Source: Epiperipatus broadwayi (lineage: Eukaryota; Onychophora; Udeonychophora; Euonychophora; Peripatidae). Taken from it: a stretch of 64,000 nucleotides of DNA. Positions 23,834-33,909 of this stretch are shown piece after piece. Where the stretch lies: assembly GCA_028023455.1 (NCBI GenBank), contig JAQFVV010006734.1:62001-126000 (forward strand), read 5' to 3'. A program made the translations under genes and the position numbers. How positions within the stretch are numbered: the stretch's first letter is position 1; the number at the start of each line of letters is the position of its first letter. Below the pieces are notes generated by a model. It was not told the origin of the DNA. It made no database searches and saw only the letters and a list, made by a program, of their open reading frames with translations.

Positions 23834-24178
23834 ATGAGTGTTAAACATTGTTATAGGTGCGATGAACCGATGCACGTACAAACACAATGTCCACACCTCC
23901 ATACTGTGTGCTCATTCTGCAAGCGAGTGGGTCATATAAGATCAGCATGTCTAAACTTAAAAAGACAAACAGCCAATATAAGAATGGAAAAAACCATTCC
24001 AAAAAACAACAAAGGCAACTATAAGAAAAATAAACAAGTTGCCAGTATAAATAACATTAAAGACAATCAGTCTGGATTTATACATAGTATTATGATTAAT
24101 GATACGCCAGTGAAAATGGAACTAGACACAGGGTCTGCAGTGTCTATTGCTTCAAAAAAAGACTTGGGCTATTATTAA
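23834..24178 (+). pseudogene. gag zinc knuckles and start of aspartic protease
   Basis: In frame with the upstream gag. Two CCHC knuckles are present, CYRCDEPMHVQTQC and CSFCKRVGHIRSAC, both exactly C-x2-C-x4-H-x4-C, which bind RNA in nucleocapsid. A lysine-rich linker follows, then MELDTGSAVSIASKKDLG with the retropepsin active-site triad DTG. A stop follows after YY, within the protease. Confidence 0.85.
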
Positions 24179-24250
24179 AAAAAATAATAAATATAATCTG
24201 CATCCTAGCTCTAGGACTATAACATATTATCTGGTTAAAAAATAAAACTA

Positions 24251-24448
24251 TTGGGTCAGACAAGAGTTAAAATAACTATGCCTAACAAAACTATACACCT
24301 ACCAGTGTTAGTGGCACCAGGTGATCACAGCCACTTGTTAGGCCGTGACTGGTTCAGTCACTTAGGCTTTAGAGTGTCAAAGGTGAACCAGATCACAACA
24401 TTAGCTAAATTAAAGGCTAATTACCCTGAAGTGGTCAAAAAAATCTAG
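24251..24448 (+). pseudogene. End of protease of LTR element
   Basis: Still in the same frame. It encodes TRVKITMPNKTIHLPVLVAP and then HLLGRDWF, the second conserved strand (LLGRDW) of Ty3/gypsy proteases. It continues about 25 codons towards the reverse transcriptase (KLKANYPEVVKK) and stops. The reverse transcriptase that should follow is missing. Confidence 0.8.
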
Positions 24449-24601
24449 GTCAATATCTAGGACCACCAATTCAGTTATCACTGAATAAAGAGATAAAACC
24501 AGAAGTCAACAAAAAGCTGATAACAAAATGAATATGAGAAATTGGAACACCAGGATTGCCAGAACACCACTAGCTTTGCAGACTAAAAAGTACTATGCAA
24601 A

Positions 24602-24877
24602 ATGTATAGAGGACCCACTAAATGGATTCCAGCAGTCGTGATCCAACAGAAAGGACTCCACACCCTTACAGTCAAAACAGCAGATGGATGTCAACATCAT
24701 CGCCATCGAAAGCAACTTAGACTATATATAACTGATGCAATCACAAGAAATGAAGCTACAGAGACATGCAGTACAAGCAAGGAGGACCAACAAACTGAAG
24801 ATGGCAGCAAACCAGAACCAGCACCGAAGCGCGTTAGTCATCCTCCAGGACATCTGCATGACTGTTCTCTAGGTTAA
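24602..24877 (+). pseudogene. C-terminal remnant of integrase
   Basis: Encodes YRGPTKWIPAVVIQQKGLHT and HHRHRKQLRLYI. This corresponds to the end of Ty3/gypsy integrases, where a 'W..g.V....G...Y.V' strand set is followed by 'rHvdqLr'. The catalytic D-D-E core is absent. The gap between this and the protease remnant is only about 150 bp, showing a deletion of roughly the whole RT-RNase H-integrase core. Confidence 0.75.
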
Positions 24878-24895
24878 ATTTTAGCCAGGTAGATA

Positions 24896-25519
24896 TGTTA
24901 TAGTCCTCCCTTCTCTCAGAAGTAGACTATTCCAGATGCCTCCTTATATGATCGGATTAAGCATTGTTGCCACAGGCCAATAGGCTGATGTATAGATAAC
25001 AACATAGCCAATGATTATTACAGACCAATAAACAATGATGCTTGCTAAATCTGAAGGTTTCAATAAGGCCAGGGATCTGGGTATAAATAGTCAGCCTTTT
25101 GTGAGGATCGGGGAAGAACGTGTCTAACTTTAAAAGACTCTTGCGTTCTCCCAGGAAGCTCTGCTAACCTAAACAGCAGCAAGTATTCCCATTGGTAGCA
25201 CTACGCTATTTAGATCTACACAGCTAGGCAAGTCCCACAGAGACCGGACACTGCTAAGATCACTCTCGGCTCGAGGCAAGCTGTCTTGTTCAGCTGGAAG
25301 AGTCATAGACCCTACCCATGAGCAGCCATCAGGTGTAGCTAGAAGCGGCAGGGAGAACACAGAGTTTACGTTAAACTCCAATATTCAACTTATAAATATT
25401 CATTTGTATATATTGTATTATATATATTTGTACATAATAAATATATTAATTGTAATACTTGTTTCAGTATTATTTTACATTGTTTACTGTTGGTTGGGTC
25501 TGTAATCCAGACTAAACTC
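24896..25519 (+). repeat. 3' LTR
   Basis: Matches the 5' LTR, with a TATA box at 25082-25089, but holds an additional segment of about 47 bp near 24980-25026 not present in the 5' copy. The two LTRs also differ by scattered substitutions, so the insertion is not recent. Confidence 0.85.
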
Positions 25520-26000
25520 AAGAAACTCAAATATTTATATCCAGTCTTAAGTTTCTTTCCTCATTTTTACTAAAACTGTAATTACATACTATCTTTATCT
25601 CCCTTCTTTTTCTACTAAAGTATTATTATTTATCACTGTTATTATAAAGCTATTTATTTTCACAATTAATTCACTCAATGTTCTTTTCTATGCTCTATAT
25701 TTTTTTGTTATCATATCTATAACTTCTGCTGAAAAAATATTTTTAATTCATTCACTATTAATTCACCATTTAAATTTTTTCATCTTTTGTTTTTGATTCT
25801 AAAAGTAGACCTATTCAAATAGTAATACCATTGTCTCTAATCAATAAATTTATTTATAATTTTCTAAAATGTTAAATAATTGTTTATTTTATATAAACAT
25901 ACCTGTCATCTTCAAATTTCAGAGACATTTTTTAGTAATAATTACAAAAAATGAGTTTAAAAAACAAACAAGTTTAAGTATAATTACATATTAAGTAATA
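25520..26000. other. Intronic sequence, nothing recognised
   Basis: AT-rich sequence between the LTR element and the next LINE. No feature was seen. Confidence 0.45.
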
Positions 26001-26004
26001 AAAT

Positions 26005-26745
26005 ATGTCCCGGCCAGTTGCAGTTCAATTAGACTTTGCCGGTGCCTTTGACTGTGTCAGGATCGATGTGCTCCTTAATGTACTGGAAGAGCTCCATGTG
26101 CCCAAGGCATATCTCCAAATGATTGAGAACCTTTTACAAAATAGGAAAGTGTTTCTCTCATTGGATGGTCAAGTTGCTCCAGGATTTCAGCCAAGTGTTT
26201 CCATCCCGCAGGGCTCGCCACTAAGTGCATTCCTCTTTGCAGCCTATATAAACCCATTGCTGTTGCGCATCGAGGCAACACTATCGGGTGTTGCCATACC
26301 TTTGCTGAGAGAGAGCATTCATCAAGTTTCCTACATGGATGATGTGGTGGTGTTTCTCTCATCTCAGGATGAGTTTGATGGGCTAGAGGATATCTTGGAT
26401 CACTTTGCTAGTGAATTTGGTCTAAGAGTCAATGGGGCCAAGTCGGCTATGTGGTCAATAAAATCAGAAAAGCAAATCCTGGGGAGATTCAGAGCAACTC
26501 CACAAAAGTTTCTAGGATTCATGTTGGCCTTCCCCCCTTACATCATGAGGAAGGAGCTTGAAGAATCCCTGTTAAAGAAAGTTGTAAATTCAGTCACCTC
26601 GCTATCAAAGGTCCGGTTGTCATTGTTGGGAAAGGTCGCCCTTCTCAATGCCATAGTATTGCCAAAAATCACACATTTTCTGACTGGGTTTTCCCCTACA
26701 AGGGCATTCATTTGCAAGGTGGAAACTCAATGCAGAAGACTATGA
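26005..26745 (+). pseudogene. Reverse transcriptase (palm and thumb) of truncated LINE
   Basis: A 246-codon open frame. Motif A is QLDFAGAFDCV (residues 8-18), motif B PQGSPLSAFLF (68-78), the catalytic box SYMDDVVVF (109-117) and the thumb-side KFLGF block (168-172). These order and spacings are those of LINE reverse transcriptases. The catalytic aspartates of motif A and YMDD are kept. The N-terminal fingers and the endonuclease are missing because of 5' truncation, and a TGA ends the frame early while the coding sense continues downstream (WGRKAPVISLSLLQKPKAHN). Confidence 0.88.
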
Positions 26746-26889
26746 TGGGGCAGAAAAGCCCCAGTCATAAGTCTCAGTCTTCTCCAAAAACCAAAGGCTC
26801 ATAATGGGCTTGGACTACATTCAATTTCCACATTCCTATTTCAAAGGACATATAATATACTAGTAAAATTATTTAGCCAAAACCCGTGT

Positions 26890-27450
26890 ATGGAAAGCCC
26901 CTTGCCATTGGTGAAGGTAGAACCAACGGATCGTCCTCCACCCAAACAAACAAGCATTTGGCTGCAACAACAAGTGTCAATGATTGTAGGGAAAACTAAT
27001 ATATCAGCCACTATGTTTGGCTTCAAGCTTAACTATTGGGAAGCATTTAGTATGATACAAAACAATGAGTCGACAGTGGAGAGTCTTCTCTCAATCAGCA
27101 TTCCCAGGTTTGCTAGGTTGGCAAAAGGATAAGACTCGAACCTAAGCTGGTGGATTTCCTGATAAAAGTCAGCCTTGGAACACTCCCAACATGCACCTTG
27201 CTGTGTTATAGGCGGGGGAATAGATCCAATTTGCCTGATGTGTAATAAAAATGAAGAGACAATGAGCCATATCCTAGATCAATGTGAAATATGGAATAAT
27301 CTTCGTTTTTGTGCCCTTAAAAGATTCAGGGAAGTCGACATTATAGGTACAAATATCGCAAAGGCGGTAAAGAGTAGCCTTTATGGTAAAATTAGACTGG
27401 CCACCTTTGTAAATTTTGCTATATGGATAGTGAGAAATAAGAGTCTTTGA
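26890..27450 (+). pseudogene. C-terminal region of truncated LINE
   Basis: Two open pieces continue the LINE protein. The second contains CLMCNKNEETMSHILDQC followed by EIWNNLR, the C-x2-C...H-x4-C-like pattern at the carboxyl end of many LINE ORF2 proteins. A stop after AKG and another before the second piece show decay. The start of each piece is not a true start codon; both are fragments of one original frame. Confidence 0.7.
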
Positions 27451-27924
27451 CAATGGATTGAATAATAATCCAGAAGAGCTTTTTCTCAAGTTACTTGGTG
27501 AGGCCAAAGAATACGATTGGAAAGTATGCCAGCACTGGTTAGCCAGTCAGACATGGGACCAACTGGAGATCTGAAGATCAAAACACTTAGGTACTTATAG
27601 TACTGTCATGGCAAAATTAAAAAACTGGACATAATGACTCCTATGGAGAGTCTAATAGTTGTCACATTAATATAATCCAGCTCTTTCCATTTAATTGTTA
27701 TTTATTGAAACTCTGAATTTGGTGGTCAACAAATTGACCCAAATAATTCCTAAGTAGCTTATATTTATGTAATTTTTTTTATTTTTTACCATTAGTTTTC
27801 TTATTTATTGTTTTTATTGTAGAGCCACTGTACATTGTAAGCATGTAACCTATAATAAAAAGAGGTTAAGTGATATCCATATGTATCTTCTTAGTGTGAA
27901 TAAAGTTGTTATTTGAAACTAAAT

Positions 27925-29054
27925 CACATCGTCTGTTTTCAGAATGTCAATACTGTTTAAGCACTTAAATAATCAAATTGAGTGTCCATTTTTTTCCAAA
28001 TTTCATTTTCAGTGAGATTAAGCTAGGAGAACTTTTCATTATGACCTCTTATATCATTGTGATAAACTATTCATAACAAAATAATTGTATAGTCAATACT
28101 CAGAAAGTCATATGATGTCCAAGTTCCTAAACAACAGATTGAACACAATAGTTTAATTCAATTGACCAAACTATGAATAATTTCTTTTAAATATTTTCCT
28201 CAACTAGAAATTGACCTAGGTATCTAAAATTCTTGATTCTATTATTCTACTATTATGATAAATCACACAGGGATATAATAATAATTATATACTTGATTTC
28301 TCAGGAGATCAAGATTGTGCATAATATAATAGTTCAATTCAATGGACTAAATTGAGATTTTTTTTTTTACTTTACTATTCTTAGAATCAATTCAAAAACC
28401 CTTACATTTTAAACTCAGCATTATTCCATATTGCTAAAAAGCACAGAAGACATATTGAATATTACAAATAAAACTTCTTTATCTATAATATCCAAAATAA
28501 AGTTAAATCAAAAGTCAATTATCTAGTTAGTTAAGTTTAAAAATCATCACCAATAATTTCCCTCCCAAGATGCTTCCTCAAGTGCAAAGTAGCACAAAAT
28601 CTCACAAATATATATTATGCTACCTTGCCACAATTCTAACTCACATTCCAATTATCTTTAATATGAAAAAACTTTTAAACAAATTAATCGCCTCTTTTTC
28701 CTTCTCCCTTTTATTTAAAACAAAAATGTTGCACTCCCAATAATGTATTTCATTTTGACTAATGACTTAATTACAAATTGATTTACTTGATTTATTATAT
28801 TGATTAGTTTACTTTTTAGCACTGATATTTTGTAATATTAGATATATCTATATAGATAAATCTTCAAATAATATTAAATTTGTTTTAAAAATATATTTAA
28901 TGACAGAATAAGTAGTTGTACAAATAAAAGTTGAAAATCAGTTTTATAATAATTATTTTATAAATTATCATAAAACTAATTTTAAAATTTAAGATTATAA
29001 AATGTTACTACTTTGTAAAAATATATATATAACTCTAAATATCTTATGCCTTAC
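27925..29054. other. Intronic sequence, nothing recognised
   Basis: AT-rich intron sequence between the LINE and the 123-bp FHA exon. No repeat boundary or coding block was seen. Confidence 0.45.
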
Positions 29055-29177
29055 TTTCAGATGGTAAAGGGTCATGCCAGTACTAAGAAGATTATCGTCT
29101 ATACCAATTAAATGTGGAAGCTCGGAATCCAAAATAATGCCAGTACCAAACTGCCGTAGGCCCAGAGTTTTTTGCTC
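29055..29177 (-). CDS. KIF16B: KIF16B-like kinesin-3, internal exon: start of FHA domain
   Basis: This 123-bp phase-0 exon (41 codons) runs from a CATAG acceptor to an AAA|GTAAGG donor. It encodes EQKTLGLRQF, then a segment with ILDSELPHLIGIDD and LLSTGMTLYHLK. The DSELPHLIGIDDxLLSTG block is almost invariant at the entry of the kinesin-3 FHA domain, and LYHLK is its first strand. The downstream intron is 14 kb, the longest in the window, and contains the LTR element, a LINE and two copies of the 2.5-kb repeat. Confidence 0.95.
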
Positions 29178-29269
29178 CTATGTAAAATATTTAAATTTCA
29201 TTTAAAGTATATCAAATTTTATTTATGTGTGTGGATGTGTCTATATATCACACATATATAAATTGTAAT

Positions 29270-30417
29270 CATCTGGATTATATGGTACACAGTAACATAG
29301 TTATGTGTGTGCATATATATATATATAAGTAAAGAATAAGTAGAAATAAACACAGACATAACTTTTTGAACATATTTTCTACATTTCACTGGGAATAATA
29401 ACCACTATAAAGAATTAAATTGTTCTGAATTTAAAATAAAATTTCATTATAGAATAAAAATTTACAAAGGTCTGAATAAATATTAATATTGTATTATTAG
29501 TATTCTGATTTTGAATTTAAAAAAACAAAACAATAATGATTTATTTTTGAAAATCTCTTTATTAATGCTTTACATTTTTATTATCTATTTTTAAAAATCT
29601 TTGATAAGATTTACAAATATAGCTTTTTAATTAAAATTGCTTTCAAAAGGATTAAAATTCTTTTTAATCAAGATAAAAAAAGTTTTTAAATTTAGTGTTT
29701 TTATCACATCACCAAGATTATACAAGGCTGAATGAAAAATATTAGTTCAGTCTGGATAATAGTTTTTGAAAAGAACAGTCTGGTTTTAATATTTTGAGAA
29801 GCAGGGGCCAAATTGGCCAGTTTCAAAGTTTGATTTTAAAATTTTTGTGAAACAGATGGCAACATATAGCTAGCTGCAAAGTTGGTTATAAGATTTTGCT
29901 GCATGTTGAAGTTTGCAGCAATTGGTCTTAGCTGGCCAGAGAAATGGCTGGCAGATTTATAAAGAGCTCCCATCAGATGTAGCTGAAGTCAAGGCAGAGA
30001 TCCAGTAGCAGTCTATTGATTCACTGGAGGAGTTTAGATGTACTTAGAAGGAAGACCCACTTCTCAGTCTCTAAAGCCTTAAATGTGGACAAAACAGTTT
30101 TCTGGCTTCATGCTCATCAAATCCTAGATAATAAGGAACTCATGGAATGCCAACATACCTGATTATACTTTCTCAATGCCAAAAAATTACTTGAATGCCT
30201 TTCCTAATGCTGACAATTGCATGGATTACGCCTATTTTAATGATGGACCAAAAACCAAGCTTACCAAAAGAAAGCTTGTCTATGTATGCAGATATGCACA
30301 GATAATTGTATATATAATAAAGTGTTATATATAATGTGAACTAAATTTTAAATAAGTTTTTTAAAAATAATTCATTCAAAAATGACATTTAAAAAGTGAG
30401 ATATATAATATAGAACA
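29270..30417 (+). repeat. ~2.5-kb interspersed repeat, copy 3, first part
   Basis: Begins near GGTACACAGTAACATAG and shares blocks with copies 1, 2 and 4 in the same order up to AATGACATTTAAAAAGTGAG. It is then cut by a Penelope-like element whose 14-bp target duplication (TATAATATAGAACA, 30404-30417) belongs to this repeat. The second part resumes at 33910. Confidence 0.65.
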
Positions 30418-30491
30418 ATTAAAATTACCCCGAATCCAAAATTCAACCAGACTAGCCAAAAAAAAAAAAAAAAATCAAAAACACAAACAAA

Positions 30492-30519
30492 GGTTTCACT
30501 GCTACAAGCAGACTTCTCA
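30492..30519 (-). other. Hairpin-GAAAC motif near 3' end of Penelope-like element 1, left arm
   Basis: On the minus strand TGAGAAGT, then CTGC-TTGTA-GCAG, then TGAAACC. It sits where Penelope-like elements carry hammerhead ribozymes, but the CUGANGA core is degenerate, so it is at most a ribozyme relic. The partner arm has the same motif at 33793-33822 on the plus strand. Confidence 0.45.
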
Positions 30520-30688
30520 CGTGTAAAAAACTACAAAAACAATACCATATATATATTAAACATTACCCACAAATCCATTTACTTCCCATCCACCCTTAAT
30601 ATTAAAATAACTTTTAAATAAGTTAATTGCTTCAGAATAATAAAGATTCTTTAATTCTTTTTATTTCATTTTTATCAAAGAAGATAAC

Positions 30689-31135
30689 CTAAGCTTCATA
30701 AAAATTAATAGTGTGGCCTGTATTTTTTTCATGAACATATAAAGCAGAACTAAGATATTTATTTCTAACCCTACTTTTATGAACCTTTATTCTTTCATTT
30801 AAACTCAAACTACTCTGACCTATATAAAGCTTCTTACAAAAACAAGGATAAAATATACTACATCGGGAAGTCTTCCTATCAAAAATTCCCTTTGTATTAC
30901 TTAATAAATTATTCAAAGTAATACCTTTTTTCCAAGCAATTTTCTTATTTCCAAACAAATTGCTATTCTTACATACAATTTTATAAGAAGACAATTTAAA
31001 TGGCAAAGAAATAAAATATTTTTCTTTATTCTTTACATCCTTACAAATATTATTATTAAATAAAATGCTTTTAACAAATTTATCAGAGTAGCAAACACTC
31101 AAATAATTTTTATAAAATTGATTTTTCTGAAACAA
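30689..31135 (-). pseudogene. Penelope-like GIY-YIG endonuclease, fragment
   Basis: 148 codons. After a basic linker (KKIAWKKGITLNNLL) comes the nuclease start SIFYPCFCKKLYIGQSSLSL, where the Y...YIG pair is the GIY-YIG motif. ERIKVHKSRVRNKY follows, with the conserved Arg of the nuclease, then SALYVHEKNTGHTINF. In Penelope-like proteins this nuclease follows the reverse transcriptase and nicks the target DNA. The reverse transcriptase is missing except for traces at 31140-31330, and the frame is interrupted just upstream. Confidence 0.82.
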
Positions 31136-31336
31136 AGCTACCCCACTAGAATTATTTAATTTTTTTATTCCTATAACAATAACTTCTTAAAACAGCTACT
31201 TTATGAGATAGAGATTGATAGCTATCAGGTTTAATTATATATGTTAATTCTTTATTTTTAACAAAATGACTGTATACTAAACAATTAATCTTTACATTTC
31301 TAATCACCAAAAGATCTAAAAATTTTAACTTAACAA

Positions 31337-31510
31337 AGAATAAAGGTTCATGAAAGTAGGGTTAGAAATAAATATCTTAATTCTGCTTTGTATGTCCATA
31401 AAAAAGATACAAGCCACACTAAAGCAATTAACTTATTTAAAAGTTCTTTTAATATTAAGGGTAAATGGGAAATAAATGGATTTGTGGATAATGTTTAATA
31501 TATATATATT
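31337..31510 (+). pseudogene. Inverted copy of Penelope-like GIY-YIG end
   Basis: The plus strand repeats the C-terminal part of the 30689-31135 fragment: GGTTCATGAAAGTAGGGTT encodes the HxSRVRNKYL segment, followed by SALYVH and the tail segment with FNIKGKWEINGFVDN. It starts in the middle of the nuclease and ends at the 2.25-kb insert. This is the right arm of the head-to-head structure. Confidence 0.75.
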
Positions 31511-33756
31511 ATACCGGTTAATTTTTACTCCGTTGATATGAGCATGCCACATGAGGGAAAATATGGCGACATGCCGAAGTAAGAAGAGATTCAAAACTCT
31601 ACCATAACACTGTTACGGACACAGAAGATACTTATGAAAAGGTTGACTCTTACGTACCTTTGGGGGATGACTCTAAATCAACCCCTCGTGCCACTCCCAG
31701 AAGGAAATTTAACTCTCCTCCTGAAAGGATATGTCAGTTCAATGATATTAGGGCATGTATGCCAATAAATAATTATTCATAAAAAAAATAATAAATAAGT
31801 ATCCTCGTGCTAAATAAAGATTCAAAACCCGGTAAGATGATTTCCCATTTGCTAGCTCAGCGTACTCTTTCTCAGTTAAAGAATGGGAATCGGAAAACTC
31901 GCATAATTAACTAATATGGGGTTAGAGAAAGTAAATGACAAAGAAAATAAAAAAAAATTATGGCAGTAGTCGCTTTAGAATTATAATATAAATATTTTAT
32001 TAACCCATTACCCATGCCATTTATAATATGAATACATTCCCAGATCGATTAGATATATGAAACAAATGTTACACTACATAAATCCTATTAATACAACAAA
32101 ATCATAATCATAAAGAAATACTTAATAAAGCAATAATTAAATTAAATAAAGGAAAATTTCTTTCTTAATAAGAAAATAAATCAAATAATTATACGCGAGA
32201 GAGTGATCTGTGGACTATAAATAAACTCACACATATGCATTACGCAGATAAAGAAAAATTAACAAGTTATATACAGGTGGGTTTATATACGTATGTACAT
32301 GAAATATATATTTATGAAATAGATATTAAATTTAAAATAAAATAAACACAAAAAAATAGTGTACCCGATAAAGTCTATGAGCATTCTTGTATGGGTTTTG
32401 AGTGGGCTATACATTCATCTACTGTGGCAAGGGCTGGACTTGACTGCATTATAAGTTCATAGAATTGATCATCATCACCTTGGTGCTTGAATCTCAGGAT
32501 TTACATTCTGTTGGGACAGCAGGAGCGGAGCTGGACGAACATGCTGAATTCGGCTTCTATTCCATGATCATTTTATCTGCAAGCGAATGCTTGAGTTGCA
32601 TCTTTAAGTTGGAGAACGGATATTCAACAGGATATCAAACGATATCAATCGTCCTTTACTGGTTTAAGAATCCTAGGTTAACTGCAGGCTTCGTGGCGTG
32701 TTGTAGTTATGCTTCCATCAGAATCAACTGACTGGTTAACTGCTAGGTTATTTCAATGATGGCCAGGTACTAGAAAACAGTTGGATGACTTCGCATGTTT
32801 CCAAATAGCATTAGCTTCCCAATAAGATTTGCAAACGTGAATTGCTCTCTTTGACAAAAAAAAGTTAGACTGCCTTCTTTGAAAAGCAAAAGTCAACTTC
32901 CTTCTTCGAAAACCGAAAGTCAACTGCCCTCTCGCAGTTTCAGAACAGATATCCCACCTCCATACACAAAAATTAATTAAATCTCACTGAATTGGTTTGA
33001 CTAATTGTTTTAAGAATTTGATTTCCAATTAGTTTTTTCTTATTTTTTTATATCTCCATTCAGATCACAATTTAAGAAAATGATAACATCTTTTTACTCT
33101 TGATTAATTACCTTATCAGAATCAAAGTTTTTTCTGTTTTAACAAACAATTGTTTCATATAACTTGAACATTCCTCTCTCCACGCATTATCGCAAGTCTA
33201 ATTAAACTCTTTTGTTAAAATTATTTTAGCGTGGACAGGAAGCCAGAATGCCTTTAGGCTTTTCTTAAATTTAAGATAATGACTTGCTCAAATGCAACTG
33301 AAGAGAAAATGACCATTAAAACCTCGATTTTGAAATTATTCTTAAATATTTTTAATCAATAGTAATATTTAAAATTTTCCTTTTTACATTTTTGTAAACC
33401 CTCAAAAAATATAAATAGAGAATAACAATTTGTTAAATAAACGCTGTTTCTTCATCAAACAAAAATATTTAAAATTATAAATAGACTTTGGAATTATCTT
33501 TTTCTTTTTTAAAAAAAATAAAAAACACAAAAATCAAAATTGCAAAAACATATTTCTAAGCCTTTAAACATTGGCTTTAAACATGTGTGTGTGTGTGTTT
33601 ATATTATCGCCACAGTTCTCTCTCTTAATTTATAACGATTTTTATTTACATAAATAGTATACCCACCCCCCATTTAATGGCTTTTTACGTAATTTTGACC
33701 ATTAATTTATCTGACCTTATCTTGTGCTTGGCCACATCAAACGTGCCTGGCACAAT
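31511..33756. mobile_element. Unclassified 2.25-kb insert in Penelope-like element 1
   Basis: Interrupts the right arm at an (AT)n tract; the arm resumes at about 33757 with ATATATATATGGTG. Less AT-rich than the host intron in parts. It contains a coding-like piece at 31553-31782, two AAAGTCAACT repeats near 32890-32935 and a 50-bp stretch of CA/TG at about 33583. No terminal inverted repeat or transposase was recognised. It might be a long solo LTR or a non-autonomous element. The target duplication cannot be defined because of the AT repeat. Confidence 0.55.
31553..31782 (+). pseudogene. Unknown coding-like fragment in the 2.25-kb insert
   Basis: An open frame without an ATG, about 76 codons, reads GKIWRHAEVRRDSKLY, HNTVTDTEDTYEKVDSYVPL and later DDSKSTPRATPRRKFNSPPE before a stop followed by an A-rich tract. 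The Pro/Arg/Ser/Thr-rich composition and its GC content differ from the neighbouring intron. It might be the start of a gag-like or host-derived protein, but no family is recognised. Confidence 0.35.
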
Positions 33757-33792
33757 ATATATATATGGTGTTGTTTTTGTAGTTCTTTACAC

Positions 33793-33822
33793 TTGAGAAG
33801 TCTGCTTATAGAAGTGAAACCT
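33793..33822 (+). other. Hairpin-GAAAC motif near 3' end of Penelope-like element 1, right arm
   Basis: Plus-strand partner of 30492-30519: TTGAGAAGT, then CTGCTTATAGAAG, TGAAACC. The hairpin is weaker than in the left arm because of substitutions. Confidence 0.4.
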
Positions 33823-33909
33823 TTGGTTGTGTTTTTTCTTGGCTAATCTGGTTGAATTTTGCATTTGGGGTAAATTTATTGACTAGTTTAGCTTTATGCT
33901 TGCAATGTT

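Larger units (their letters stand above)
22226..25519 (+). mobile_element. Ty3/gypsy-like LTR retrotransposon, internally deleted
   Basis: Two LTR copies (from 22226 and from 24896) both start TGTTATAGTCCTCCC and flank about 2.1 kb. The internal part holds gag, two zinc knuckles, an aspartic protease and then, directly, the C-terminal end of an integrase. Reverse transcriptase, RNase H and the integrase core are absent. AACTC precedes the 5' LTR (22221-22225) and AACTC occurs at 25515-25519, a likely 5-bp target duplication. The exact LTR 3' edge is uncertain by about 5 bases. Frame 2 carries all the fragments, interrupted by stops. The element cannot move on its own. Confidence 0.88.
26003..27920 (+). 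mobile_element. 5'-truncated LINE, L1/Tx1-like
   Basis: Starts abruptly in the reverse transcriptase palm and continues through the thumb, a glycine-rich segment and a C-terminal zinc-knuckle-like region to a 3' UTR near 27900. GC content and codon use are clearly higher than in the surrounding intron. It is recognisable as a L1/Tx1-type LINE from the arrangement LGKVALLNAIVLP...W...LLxKPKxxxGLGL, but the clade is not certain. A few stops and frame changes interrupt it. No poly(A) tail or target duplication could be fixed. Confidence 0.75.
30418..33909. mobile_element. Penelope-like element 1, head-to-head, with nested insert
   Basis: Flanked by a perfect 14-bp duplication TATAATATAGAACA (30404-30417 and 33910-33923). 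The left arm (30418 to about 31335) is a Penelope-like 3' half on the minus strand. The right arm (31337-31510 and 33757 to about 33890) repeats its outer part in the opposite orientation. Both arms carry the GIY-YIG end, a common 3' tail and a hairpin-GAAAC motif. The right arm is broken by a 2.25-kb unrelated insert. The 5' two thirds of a normal Penelope-like ORF are absent. Confidence 0.82.

Noticed and set aside
25169-25381. 70-codon minus-strand ORF in the 3' LTR
   Set aside because: Lies entirely in LTR sequence and is not open in the 5' LTR copy; no family resemblance.
26075-26362. 95-codon minus-strand ORF
   Set aside because: Antisense shadow of the LINE reverse transcriptase at 26005-26745.
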